From assembly GCF_002929275.1 (NCBI RefSeq), contig NZ_PJIK01000009.1, positions 124,001 through 188,000 of the forward strand: 64,000 nucleotides of DNA. The letters are read 5' to 3'. The notes beneath the pieces were generated by a model. It saw only the letters and a program-made list of their open reading frames with translations. It searched no databases and was not told the origin of the DNA. This DNA comes from Arthrobacter sp. ZGTC131 (lineage in GTDB: Bacteria; Actinomycetota; Actinomycetes; Actinomycetales; Micrococcaceae). A program made the translations under genes and the position numbers. The first letter of the stretch is position 1; each line of letters begins with the position of its first letter. Shown here one piece after another: positions 1-9,530 of this stretch.

Positions 1-670
1 GGGTCATGTTCACGCCGTTGGTGGCGAACCCGCCCAGTGCCTTGTAGAGCGCGGACGGGACGTTCCGGACGCGGAACACGAAGCTGGTCACTGCCGGCCC
101 GGGCAACTCGTCTCGGGTCGGCAGTTTCTTTTCAGGCGCCAGGACCACGAAGCGGGTGGTGTTGGAGGGGTCGTCCTCGACGGCGGAAGCCAGCACTTCC
201 AGGCCGTAGAGTTGCGCTGCCAGCGGGGGAGCAAGGGACAGTTTGGCGGGGTCGTTCCATTCCCGGACCTCGCGGGCTGACCCTGCGGTGTCTCCGGCGA
301 TCACGGGCTTGAGGCCGGCGCTGCGGATCAGCTTCCGGCATTGGCCCAGGGCGTGGATGTGGCTGTGGACCTCGGTGGCCGCCTCGATGGTGCTCCCCGG
401 GATGCCTAGCAGGTCGAAGTGGATGGGCAGGAAGAACTCACCCACGATCTGCAGGTGGGACTGGGGCAGCAGAATATGGATGTCCGCCACCCTGCCGGCG
501 ATCGAATTCTCGATCGGGATCATGGCAAGGTCAGCCTCGCCGCTAGACACCAGTTCGAATGCGTCCTCGAAACTGGCACTCGGGATACTTTCCAGCTCGG
601 GGAACATCTGGATGCAAGCGATATTGGAGTTGGCGCCGGGCTCACCCTGGTACGCAATCTTTTGGGCCAT
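1..670 (-). CDS. pheA: Prephenate dehydratase, C-terminus cut by window edge
   Basis: Converts prephenate to phenylpyruvate, the committed step of phenylalanine synthesis. The reverse-strand translation begins MAQKIAYQGEPGANSNIAC and contains IPIENSIAGRVADIH, with the conserved NTTRF stretch near residue 190. The last visible residues (VRNVPSALYKALGGFATNG) are the start of the ACT regulatory domain that senses phenylalanine, so about 60 residues lie outside the window. The N-terminal AYQGEPGANS style resembles the alphaproteobacterial family more than the short actinobacterial PheA starting FLGPEGTFTE. The ATG at 670 has a GGAG only one base upstream, so the start is not firmly fixed and the frame stays open further upstream. 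Confidence 0.9.
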   Translation of the reverse strand, partial: MAQKIAYQGEPGANSNIACIQMFPELESIPSASFEDAFELVSSGEADLAMIPIENSIAGRVADIHILLPQSHLQIVGEFFLPIHFDLLGIPGSTIEAATEVHSHIHALGQCRKLIRSAGLKPVIAGDTAGSAREVREWNDPAKLSLAPPLAAQLYGLEVLASAVEDDPSNTTRFVVLAPEKKLPTRDELPGPAVTSFVFRVRNVPSALYKALGGFATNGVNMT

Positions 671-743
671 GCTCCGTATGGTTTCACGCGTGGCGCCCCG
701 CCACTCACCCAGGTGACAATCGATGTCGTAATGGACGCCGAAT

Positions 744-796
744 ACGACAACAAGGAGGCCGGGGTGTCTTCTGCGCCCCGGCCTCCTTGTTGTCGT
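744..796 (-). terminator. 21-bp perfect stem-loop terminator
   Basis: Bases 744-764 and 776-796 are perfect reverse complements around an 11-base loop. The GC-rich core (GGAGGCCGGGG) is flanked by AC/GT-rich ends. It lies just past the stop of the aldehyde dehydrogenase gene and before pheA, both on the minus strand. It probably ends aldehyde dehydrogenase transcription. Confidence 0.8.
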
Positions 797-815
797 CGTT
801 CTTTTGAACCGAAGC

Positions 816-2228
816 CTAGCCGTTGATTACCTGTGGCACGCCGAGGGCTTTGAGGCCTTCCACGCCGAATTCCAGGCCGTAGCCGGACTGCTTCGCGCCG
901 CCGAAGGGGACGCGGGGGTCCACGGCGCCGTGCTTGTTGATCCAGACAGTGCCGGCCTGGATCCGGGCGGCGACTTTCCGGGCCGCGGGCAGGTCGGGGG
1001 ACCAGACAGAGGCGCCGAGTCCGACGTCGAGGGCGTTAGCCATGGCCACGGCTTCGTCTACGGTGCTGTAGCGGATGATCGGCAGGGCGGGGCCGAACTG
1101 TTCCTCGGCCACCAGCGGGTTGTTGTTGTCGATGTCGGCCACGAGGGTGGCGGGGTAGAAGTGTCCGGGCTGGCCGGGGTCGGGGTTGCCGCCGAGCAGG
1201 ATGCGGGCGCCGGATTCCCTGGCGGCTTCCACGAGTCCGGCGACGATGTCGTATTGGGCTTTGTTCTGGAGCGGGCCCAGGACGTTGTTTTCGTCGAGGC
1301 CGACCCCCATGGGCATGGCTGCGGCGACCTTGGTGAGTTCTTCGCAGACGGCGTCGTAGATGTCGTCGTGGACGTAGAGGCGTTTGAGGGCGGCGCAGGT
1401 CTGGCCGGTGTTGATGAAGGCGCCCCAGAAGAGGTCTTCGGCGATGGTTTTGGGGTCGGCGTCGGGCAGGACGATGCCGGCGTCGTTGCCGCCGAGTTCC
1501 AGGGTGAGGCGTTTGACGGTGTCGGCGGAGGATTTGATGATGGCCCGACCGGCGGCGGTGGAGCCGGTGAACATGATTTTTCCGACGGCGGGGTGTTCGG
1601 CCAGGCGGGCGCCGACTTCGCGGTCTCCGGAGACGACGGTCAGGACGCCGTCGGGGAGTTCTTCGTTGAGGACCTTGGCCAGGGCCAGGACGGAGAGCGG
1701 GGTCATTTTGGAGGGTTTGACCACCACGGTGTTGCCCATCCGGAGGGCGGGGGCGATCTGCCAGATGGTGATCATCATGGGCCAGTTCCAGGGGCCGATG
1801 GCGCCGACGACGCCGATGGGCTGGTAGTGGAGTTCGGCGTAGGTTTGGCCGTCGTCGACGACGGTTTCGGGTTCCAGGGGTGTGATGGCGGTGGCGCGGA
1901 GCCAGGCGGCGCAGGCGCCGACTTCGAAGCGGGCGTTGGGGCCGTTGAGGGGCTTACCTTGCTCGCGGGAGAGGAGCCGGGCGAGTTCTTCGGCGGAGCG
2001 TTCGACGGCGTCGGCGGCCTTGAGGAGCGCGGCGGACCTGGCGTCGTGGCCCAGCGCGGCCCAGGCCGGCTGGGCTTCCGCGGCGGCGGTGATGGCGTGT
2101 TCGAGGTCCTCGAGGGTGTGGACCGGGGCGTCGCCGACCGGGGTGCCGGTGGCGGGGTCAAGGATGGTCCGGCTGTTGGAGCCGGCGTCCGCGGTGATCG
2201 AGGCCAGCAGGGCGTCGTAGGTTTCCAT
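816..2228 (-). CDS. NAD(P)-dependent aldehyde dehydrogenase
   Basis: Oxidises an aldehyde to its acid in the cytoplasm. The protein is 470 residues, normal for the ALDH superfamily. Visible motifs are the cofactor region FTGSTAAGRAI, the general-base stretch LTLELGGND, the catalytic cysteine in NTGQTCAALKR, and the C-terminal EEQFGPALPI and PFGGAKQSGYG motifs. The ATG at 2228 is chosen over an in-frame ATG at 2270 because GGAG sits 7 bases upstream. The gene is divergent from the NTF2/permease genes across a 275-bp region with a palindrome, and a TAGGCAATG half-site lies in its leader at 2247-2255. With the copper amine oxidase at 11.4 kb it could clear amine-derived aldehydes. The exact substrate cannot be read from sequence. 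Confidence 0.9.
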   Translation of the reverse strand: METYDALLASITADAGSNSRTILDPATGTPVGDAPVHTLEDLEHAITAAAEAQPAWAALGHDARSAALLKAADAVERSAEELARLLSREQGKPLNGPNARFEVGACAAWLRATAITPLEPETVVDDGQTYAELHYQPIGVVGAIGPWNWPMMITIWQIAPALRMGNTVVVKPSKMTPLSVLALAKVLNEELPDGVLTVVSGDREVGARLAEHPAVGKIMFTGSTAAGRAIIKSSADTVKRLTLELGGNDAGIVLPDADPKTIAEDLFWGAFINTGQTCAALKRLYVHDDIYDAVCEELTKVAAAMPMGVGLDENNVLGPLQNKAQYDIVAGLVEAARESGARILLGGNPDPGQPGHFYPATLVADIDNNNPLVAEEQFGPALPIIRYSTVDEAVAMANALDVGLGASVWSPDLPAARKVAARIQAGTVWINKHGAVDPRVPFGGAKQSGYGLEFGVEGLKALGVPQVING

Positions 2229-2403
2229 GGGGTACTCCACTTCGAGTAGGCAATGCGCACCGGCCGGCATGGCCTGAGGCTATGTCTCGAGTCTGCCCGG
2301 CCGGCGCCGGGGAGTCTTGTGTATCCGCGAACGGCTCTTGACCCCAGGCGAACTTTTTTGCGCCGGTGCACCGCGTAACAAACGGCCGACTCACAGCACT
2401 TTG

Positions 2404-2418
2404 TTGCCTATTAGGCAA
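2404..2418. promoter_or_regulatory. Palindromic operator candidate TTGCCTATTAGGCAA
   Basis: A perfect 15-base inverted repeat (7-bp arms, 1-base centre) in the divergent region between aldehyde dehydrogenase and the NTF2-like gene. A half-site TAGGCAATG recurs at 2247-2255 in the aldehyde dehydrogenase leader. A second small palindrome TCACATTGTGA lies at 2436-2446. The cognate regulator is unknown. Confidence 0.55.
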
Positions 2419-2503
2419 TGTCTGATGTTCGATAGTCACATTGTGAGTTGCATCACGAAGGCTCAATTCAACGATATGAAGCCCATCGGCCAAGGAGCGG
2501 ACC

Positions 2504-2902
2504 ATGGAAATTCTTACCAGGACGGAGGTCCAGGCAGCAGCCACCAGGCTGGTCGACGCCTTTGCGGCCGCCGACTTCGAGGCATACTTCCGGTGTTTCG
2601 CGGAGGATGCCACCTTCGTGTTCCACACGGAACCTTCCCGGATTGAATCGCTGGAGAAGTACCGGAACCTCTGGCAAAGCTGGCTCGACTCCGGCTGGCG
2701 GGTCGTCGAATGCCAGAGCTCCGGACAGGCCGTCCAGCTTGCCGGCACCGGCGCCGTCTTCAGCCACGATGTCCGGACGGTTGTCGAAGTGAAGGGAGCC
2801 AAGGATGTGCTCCATGAACGGGAGTCCATCATTTTTTCCAGGACTCCGGACGGCCGGATCCTGGCCATCCACGAACACCTTTCACCCGCGTACGTCTCCT
2901 AG
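2504..2902 (+). CDS. NTF2-like / SnoaL-fold protein
   Basis: A 132-residue protein with the alpha+beta cone pattern of the NTF2/SnoaL superfamily: N-terminal helices (VDAFAAADFEAYFRCFAEDATFVFH), a central WQSWLDSGWRV stretch and C-terminal strands ending IHEHLSPAYVS. Such proteins are ketosteroid-isomerase-like enzymes, small-molecule binding proteins or dimerising accessory domains. The gene ends 14 bases before the NCS1 permease, so the two are probably cotranscribed. The family is recognisable but the function is not. It may act on, or sense, the substrate carried by the permease. Confidence 0.7.
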   Translation: MEILTRTEVQAAATRLVDAFAAADFEAYFRCFAEDATFVFHTEPSRIESLEKYRNLWQSWLDSGWRVVECQSSGQAVQLAGTGAVFSHDVRTVVEVKGAKDVLHERESIIFSRTPDGRILAIHEHLSPAYVS

Positions 2903-2916
2903 GCAAAGGCACCCTC

Positions 2917-4470
2917 ATGACGATCAACTCCGACGTACCGGCAGCGACTGAGGTCGAAAAGCACGGTATCGAGCCCATCCCGGCGAAGGACCGTAGCGCC
3001 CGGCCCCTGGACCTGTTCCGGCTGGTGTTCGGCGGCGCCAACACGTTTGCCACCGTGGTTCTCGGCTCCTTCCCCATACTTTTCGGACTCTCATTTACAG
3101 ACGCCTTGTGGGCTACGGTCTTGGGCGTGGTGGTGGGCGGCCTGATCCTGGCACCCATGGCCGTCTTTGGTCCCACCAACGGGATGAACAATGCCGTTTC
3201 ATCCTCCGGGCACCTCGGAGTCCATGGGCGGGTGGTGGGTTCCTTCCTGTCCCTGCTGACGGCCTTCGCCTTCTTCTCCATCTCCGTCTGGAGCTCCGGC
3301 GATGCCCTGGTCGGCGGGGCCAACCGTTTGATCGGCCTGCCGCAGAACCCGGTCACCCTCAGCATCGCCTACGGCGTTTTTGCAATCCTGATCCTGACCG
3401 TTTGCATTTACGGCTTCCGGTTCATGCTGCTGGTTAACAAGATCGCCGTGGTGGCGGCCTCGCTGCTGTTCCTGCTCGGCATCTTCGCCTTTGCCGGCGC
3501 CTTCGATCCCTCCTATGCGGGCATCTTCGGCCCGGCCGCGGATGCCGCCACCAACGCATTGTTCTGGCCGTCCTTCATCGGTTCTGCATTGATCGTGATG
3601 TCCAACCCCGTCTCCTTCGGCGCCTTTCTTGGGGACTGGTCCCGTTACATCCCCGCTGACACGCCCAAGATCCGGGTGATGGCAGCCACTTTCTTCGCGC
3701 AGATTGCCACCCTCATTCCGTTCGGCTTCGGGCTAGTGACGGCCACCATCATCGCCATGGAGGCCCCATCATTCTTCGAGGGGTCGGACTATGTGGGCGG
3801 CTTGCTGGCGGTTTCCCCGGCCTGGTATTATCTGCCGGTCTGCCTGATCGCACTGATCGGCGGCATCTCCACCGGGACCACTGCCTTGTACGGCACCGGC
3901 CTGGACTTCTCCAGCGTTTTCCCCAGTTTTTCCCGCGTCCAGGCGACCATCTTCATCGGCTCCATTGCCATCGTGTTTATCTTTGTGGGCAAGTTCGCAT
4001 TCAACGTGGTGCAGAGTATCTCCACCTTCGCCGTTCTCATCATCACGTGCACCGCGCCGTGGATGATCATCATGACGGTGGGCTACATTGTTCGCCGGGG
4101 CTGGTACGACGCCGACTCCCTGCAGGTCTTCAACCGCCGGCAGACCGGTGGCAGGTATTGGTTCAACCATGGCTGGAACTGGCGGGCCATGGCCGTCTGG
4201 ATCTTCGCGGCGGTGATGGGCATCCTCTTTGTGAACATCCCCGGCCAGTTCACCGGGCCGCTCGGCGACCTGGCCGCAGGCGTAGACCTGAGCATCCCCG
4301 TTTCCATCGGATTGGCCGCAGTCCTCTACCCCCTCGTGCTCTGGCTCTTCCCGGAACCGGCCGACGCCTTCGGGCCTGCCGGTCCGAGGTTCGTCAGGGC
4401 TGCAGAAGCCAAGAATGTCCCAATCATTGCAGAGGGGCCGGCTGAACCGGTTCCGGCAGAAATCAGCTGA
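2917..4470 (+). CDS. NCS1-family cytosine/purine-type permease
   Basis: A 517-residue integral membrane protein with about 12 hydrophobic segments. It resembles the NCS1 nucleobase:cation symporter family: an N-terminal RPLDLFRLVFGGANTFATVV stretch, GPTNGMNNAVSSSGHLGVHG, the conserved LGDWSRYIP motif and GTTALYGTGLDFSSVFPSFSR. NCS1 members import cytosine, purines, hydantoins, allantoin or related nitrogen compounds. Specificity cannot be assigned here. It follows the NTF2-like gene closely and is followed by a strong hairpin, suggesting a two-gene transcript. Confidence 0.85.
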   Translation: MTINSDVPAATEVEKHGIEPIPAKDRSARPLDLFRLVFGGANTFATVVLGSFPILFGLSFTDALWATVLGVVVGGLILAPMAVFGPTNGMNNAVSSSGHLGVHGRVVGSFLSLLTAFAFFSISVWSSGDALVGGANRLIGLPQNPVTLSIAYGVFAILILTVCIYGFRFMLLVNKIAVVAASLLFLLGIFAFAGAFDPSYAGIFGPAADAATNALFWPSFIGSALIVMSNPVSFGAFLGDWSRYIPADTPKIRVMAATFFAQIATLIPFGFGLVTATIIAMEAPSFFEGSDYVGGLLAVSPAWYYLPVCLIALIGGISTGTTALYGTGLDFSSVFPSFSRVQATIFIGSIAIVFIFVGKFAFNVVQSISTFAVLIITCTAPWMIIMTVGYIVRRGWYDADSLQVFNRRQTGGRYWFNHGWNWRAMAVWIFAAVMGILFVNIPGQFTGPLGDLAAGVDLSIPVSIGLAAVLYPLVLWLFPEPADAFGPAGPRFVRAAEAKNVPIIAEGPAEPVPAEIS

Positions 4471-4500
4471 TCCTCCGTCTCTGGCACCCAACGATCCAAT

Positions 4501-4532
4501 GGCCGGTTACCGCAGACAGGCGGTGACCGGCC
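4501..4532 (+). terminator. Hairpin terminator after the NCS1 permease
   Basis: GGCCGGTTACCGC (4501-4513) pairs with GCGGTGACCGGCC (4520-4532), 13 bp with one G-T pair and a 6-base loop, followed by TTT. It separates the permease from the APC gene. The rest of 4533-4744 holds no gene that I can support. Confidence 0.7.
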
Positions 4533-4744
4533 TTTGGCGTTCCCGGGGTGAGGCACTGTCCTCGAAACAGGTCTTTGCGCTCAGGAACAACAACTGATCG
4601 CTGCACGACAAGGCGCCTTCTGAGGCGACTGCCATGCTGGATTTCACGGTGCAGCTTTGCCCGGGCCCGGCACCCTTCCCAAGCTCTTTCCCCGGAACAC
4701 CCCCAGCATTTTTCCCAGCACTCATGACCGTTAAGAAGGATCCA

Positions 4745-6208
4745 ATGAGTATTTCGAATCCCGAATCCCGGACCGCAGAACCCGGGTCCCGCCAGGAACA
4801 CTCCACTGCCCTGCGCGCAGGCAGCATCGGCGTCCTGGGCATCCTGTTCTTTGTCCTGTCCGCGCAGGCCCCGCTGACCGGGATCGTGGGCGCCGCACCC
4901 CTGGCGGCAGCGCTCGGCAACGGCGCCGGTGCCCCGGGCGCCTATCTCATCGTCGGCATCGTCATTGTGATCTTCGCCGTCGGGTTCGTCGCCATGAGCC
5001 GGAAAGTAGAGACCAACGGCGCCTTCTACGCATATGTCACGGCGGCGTTTGGCCGCAAGGTCGGCGCCGGGGCGGCATGGCTGGCGCTGCTGGCGTACAG
5101 CACCGTGCAGGCCGCAATGTACGGTCTGTACGGGGCTGCCTTCTCCGGGCTGCTTGCGTCCACCGGCATCGGCGTCCCCTGGTGGCTGTTGGCCGTGGCC
5201 ACCATGGCCGGGGTCCAGGTGCTGGGTTCCATGAACATCGAGCTCGGCGCCCGGGTGCTCGCCGTGCTGGTGGGCCTCGAAGTCGCGATTCTCCTCATGT
5301 TCGGTTTCTCCGTGCTGTTCAAGGGCGGCGGGCCGGAAGGCCTGAACTTCGCGGCCTCGTTTTCGCCCGAGGCCATTGCGACCGGCGCGCCCGGCGTGGC
5401 CATCATGTTCGCGGTGGCGTCCATGTTCGGTTTCGAATCCACGGCGATCTACTCCGCAGAAGCCAAGGATCCGCACAAGACCGTGGCCCGGGCCACCTAT
5501 CTCTCCGTGGGCATCATCGCCGTGTTCTTCTCCTTCATCACGTGGATGCTGGTCAGTTTCTATAGGCCCTCACAGGTAGCCGACGCCGCGGGCGCCGCAC
5601 TGGAATCGGGGGACGCCACGTCATTCGTCATCGGCCCCATCGTCGAACTGTTCGGACCATGGGCGGGCGTCACCGCCGGAGTCCTCCTGGTGACCTCCCT
5701 GCTGGCCGGCATCATTGCCTTCCACAACGGCATCAACCGCTACCTCCATTCGCTGGCGCTGCGCGGTTCGATGCCGGCCGTGGTGGCCCGGACCAACAAG
5801 CACCGTGCCCCTGCAGTCGCGGCGTGGATCCAGACCGTGATCGCCGCCCTGCTGGTGGCACCGTTCGCCCTGCTGGGACTGGACCCGGTGCTGACCCTGT
5901 TCTCCTGGTTCAGCGGGCTCGCTGTTGCGGCACTCCTGGTGCTGTACATGCTGTGCTCGCTCGCCGTCGTCGGCTATTTCCGCCGGGAGCGGGTGACCGG
6001 ACAGTGCTGGCGGACGCTCATTGCCCCGTCACTCGCCGCCCTGCTACTCGCATGGGTCCTCTCCCTGGTGGTCAGCAACTTCACATCCCTCATTGGCGGA
6101 AGCGCCGAAACGGCCGTTTGCCTGCTGGTGGCCGTCCCCGTGATTTTCCTCGCCGGAGTGCTGGTCGAGATCCGGGTGGAGAAGCGTGGCCCGGAACCTA
6201 GACCTTGA
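4745..6208 (+). CDS. APC-superfamily amino acid/amine permease
   Basis: A 487-residue, roughly 12-segment transporter. After a short hydrophilic N-terminus it shows the APC signature region GSIGVLGILFFVLSAQAPLTG and a consensus-like MFGFESTAIYSAEAKDPHKTVARAT. The ATG at 4745 is supported by AGAAGGA four bases upstream; a longer frame from 4634 lacks such a site. It probably imports an amino acid or amine. Its 3' end overlaps the convergent AmiS/UreI gene by 11 bases, so the two genes can interfere with or mask each other's transcript ends. Glutamate dehydrogenase lies just beyond. Confidence 0.85.
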   Translation: MSISNPESRTAEPGSRQEHSTALRAGSIGVLGILFFVLSAQAPLTGIVGAAPLAAALGNGAGAPGAYLIVGIVIVIFAVGFVAMSRKVETNGAFYAYVTAAFGRKVGAGAAWLALLAYSTVQAAMYGLYGAAFSGLLASTGIGVPWWLLAVATMAGVQVLGSMNIELGARVLAVLVGLEVAILLMFGFSVLFKGGGPEGLNFAASFSPEAIATGAPGVAIMFAVASMFGFESTAIYSAEAKDPHKTVARATYLSVGIIAVFFSFITWMLVSFYRPSQVADAAGAALESGDATSFVIGPIVELFGPWAGVTAGVLLVTSLLAGIIAFHNGINRYLHSLALRGSMPAVVARTNKHRAPAVAAWIQTVIAALLVAPFALLGLDPVLTLFSWFSGLAVAALLVLYMLCSLAVVGYFRRERVTGQCWRTLIAPSLAALLLAWVLSLVVSNFTSLIGGSAETAVCLLVAVPVIFLAGVLVEIRVEKRGPEPRP

Positions 6209-6845
6209 GTTCGCCGGGTAACGGACTTTCGACGGCGGCGGGGCGGGCGGCGGTTTGGTGCCGCCCGCGCCAGGCGAGGCCGCCGGCAACCAGCAACAGC
6301 GCCAACAGCGACACGGCCGCTCCCGCGGCAATCTCCGGTTCGCCGGGCCACCGGCCGGTCAGTCCCATAAATGCCGGCACCGTGGCAGAGGCCTGGCTGG
6401 TGAGGACGAGGGACCAGCCGATGAGCGGCGTGAGGTGCTCCATGCCCAGCGCAAGCTGAAGGTAGAACAGCAACCACAGGTAGGTCCAGCACAGCCAAAG
6501 GACGGCCAGCAGCGGATCCTCCCCGGACCAGGCTGCGGCAAGCAGGAGGCCGCACAGGCCCACCATCCCGCAGAACCAGCCGAGCACCCTGGACCCGAGC
6601 CCCAGCAGGAAATCCAGGCCGACGTACACGTAGGTCAGTCCAAACAGGAACATCCCGGATGCTCCGAGGAGCAAATGCAGGCCGCCGTCGCCGGTAATCC
6701 CCAGGTACGTGATGCCCAGGGCCAGCTGGATGCTGCCGATGACCAGGCTGATCACCGCGGCGTCCCTGCGGGGGAGCAGCTTCAGCGCTGCGAGCCCGTT
6801 GATCAGCAGCGCGGCCCCGGAGAGAAGCAGGCAGATATGGGCCAT
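6198..6845 (-). CDS. AmiS/UreI-family urea or short-chain amide channel
   Basis: A 215-residue membrane protein with about six or seven hydrophobic helices. It starts MAHICLLLSGAALLINGLAAL, and the motif FGLTYVYVGLDFLLGLGSR and the FYLQLALGMEHLTPLIGW stretch are typical of AmiS/UreI. The family forms pH-gated or facilitative channels for urea and small amides. A complete urease operon is present at 51-57 kb in the same window but is not linked to this gene. The short hydrophilic C-terminus contains an ARPAAVESPLPG tail. It is divergent from glutamate dehydrogenase. Role inferred: urea or amide entry for nitrogen scavenging. Confidence 0.8.
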   Translation of the reverse strand: MAHICLLLSGAALLINGLAALKLLPRRDAAVISLVIGSIQLALGITYLGITGDGGLHLLLGASGMFLFGLTYVYVGLDFLLGLGSRVLGWFCGMVGLCGLLLAAAWSGEDPLLAVLWLCWTYLWLLFYLQLALGMEHLTPLIGWSLVLTSQASATVPAFMGLTGRWPGEPEIAAGAAVSLLALLLVAGGLAWRGRHQTAARPAAVESPLPGELKV

Positions 6846-7041
6846 CAGAAGTCACCTGCCGAACCCCAACCCGAGGCCATTGTTTTCGTTTCATGGAAAT
6901 TAAATGTCACAATACGGAGGTTAGTCGAAGGCCGATTGGCCATGCGTGGCCCGTGCAGTCACAATTGGATATGTTGAAGTTTCAATAAAAGGGTGCCGGT
7001 CCGGCGTATGCCGGAGACTTCCCGCGCCCGGTTCGACGTAA

Positions 7042-8388
<1,347 letters not shown>

Positions 8389-8424
8389 GGCCGATCCAGG
8401 CCTGATCCACAACGGCAGGCGGCG

Positions 8425-9384
8425 TCAGGCGCCGCGCCGCCAGTCGGTGGGGGATTCGCCGAACGCTTCGCGGAAGGTGCGGCTGAAGTGGGCCGCGTCC
8501 AGGAATCCCCAGCGCGCCGCGACGGCGCCTACCGACGTGCCCGCGTGGAGAGGGTCCCGCAGGTCGCGGCGGATACGCTCCAGCCGCTTGCTCCTGATCC
8601 AGCTGGCAACGGTCGAGCCTGATTCGTGGAACACGTTGTGCAGGTGCCGCGTGGAGATGAAGTGCGCCGCCGCGATGCTGGCCGGCGAAAGGTCCGGGTC
8701 CGCCAGGTTGGCCTCAATGTACTCGCGGACCGAGGTTGCCAGCACTGCCTGGGGCTTCATCCTGTCCGGTGCCACGGCCAGCTCCGAGTGCAGCATAGTT
8801 GACACGAGGTCGAGCGCGTTGGCGGCCAGCCGCGAACCGCTGGGGCCGCTGAGGGCCTCCAGGTTCTCGGCGAGCTGAGCAATAAACGGACCCACAATGC
8901 CCGTCAGGCCACTGCCGCCTGACAACCGGACCGCCGAGAGCTGCCCCACATAGTCGGGCGGCAGTGACAGTGCGTCGTGCGGGAACATGACCACCATCAT
9001 CCGCGCCCGTTCCTCAAAGGCGAGGGTGTAGGGCCGGTTGGTGTCGTAGATGGCCAGGTCTCCGGGCCGCAGCACCGCCTCGCGGTTGTCCTGGATGAGA
9101 AGCCCGGTCCCTTCCAGCTGGAGATTGAGTTTGAAGTAGCGCTGGTCCGACTGCGCCAGGAGGGCGGGCGTGCGGTGCACCTCGTGCCGCGTCGCGGAGA
9201 CCTCCACGATGCACAGGCGGTCCATGACCCGGGACCGCATTCGGCCGCGGAAGCCGCCGGCGTCGGCCGTCTCGGCGAGCAGCGGCACGAAGGATTCTGC
9301 CACGAGGTGCCGCCAATGGTCGAACGATCCCGCCACGCGGGTGTGGACGTCCTGGCGCCCGGGGCGGGCAGTAATTGCAGACAT
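8425..9384 (-). CDS. AraC-family regulator, FeaR/NphR-like
   Basis: A 319-residue transcription factor. The N-terminal ~190 residues look like the AraC-binding-like cupin (LQLEGTGLLIQDNREAVLRPGDLAIYDTNRPY). The C-terminal ~100 residues carry two helix-turn-helix units (SPASIAAAHFISTRHLHNVF and SVGAVAARWGFLDAAHFSRTFREAFGESP). FeaR of E. coli, in the same subgroup, activates an amine oxidase and an aldehyde dehydrogenase. Both enzyme types occur nearby, so a related role is plausible but unproven. A 20-bp near-palindrome at 9429-9448 lies 45 bases upstream of its start. It is convergent with gdhA. Confidence 0.85.
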   Translation of the reverse strand: MSAITARPGRQDVHTRVAGSFDHWRHLVAESFVPLLAETADAGGFRGRMRSRVMDRLCIVEVSATRHEVHRTPALLAQSDQRYFKLNLQLEGTGLLIQDNREAVLRPGDLAIYDTNRPYTLAFEERARMMVVMFPHDALSLPPDYVGQLSAVRLSGGSGLTGIVGPFIAQLAENLEALSGPSGSRLAANALDLVSTMLHSELAVAPDRMKPQAVLATSVREYIEANLADPDLSPASIAAAHFISTRHLHNVFHESGSTVASWIRSKRLERIRRDLRDPLHAGTSVGAVAARWGFLDAAHFSRTFREAFGESPTDWRRGA

Positions 9385-9428
9385 GGATGTTCCTGACGAC
9401 GGATGGCCATCTGAAGTTAGTCCCCAGC

Positions 9429-9448
9429 ACTGTGTCCTGGAACACAGT
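9429..9448. promoter_or_regulatory. 20-bp inverted repeat upstream of the AraC gene
   Basis: ACTGTGTCCTGGAACACAGT has 7-bp perfect outer arms and partial inner symmetry. It lies upstream of the AraC regulator start (9384). It is probably an operator, perhaps autoregulatory. Confidence 0.5.
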
Positions 9449-9481
9449 CATTTCAGGTTAGCGGCGAAGTTCCGCCGTGTC

Positions 9482-9511
9482 ATCTTTTTTCAACACATGT
9501 CGAAAAAAGAT
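9482..9511. repeat. A/T-rich 30-bp near-perfect palindrome
   Basis: Arms ATCTTTTTTC (9482-9491) and GAAAAAAGAT (9502-9511) are perfect complements around AACACATGTC. The 10-base centre is itself largely symmetric, and 26 of 30 positions are palindromic. It is strikingly A/T-rich for this genome. It lies between the stop of the PLP enzyme gene and the AraC promoter, and could be a bidirectional terminator or an operator. Confidence 0.6.
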
Positions 9512-9530
9512 TCCCTGGCTGGCTGCGTAT

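Noticed and set aside
804-2249. A 481-codon open frame on the plus strand opposite aldehyde dehydrogenase
   Set aside because: Its product is a Gly/Asp/Val-rich low-complexity chain with no fold, as expected from the antisense of a GC-rich gene. The minus-strand protein has all ALDH motifs.
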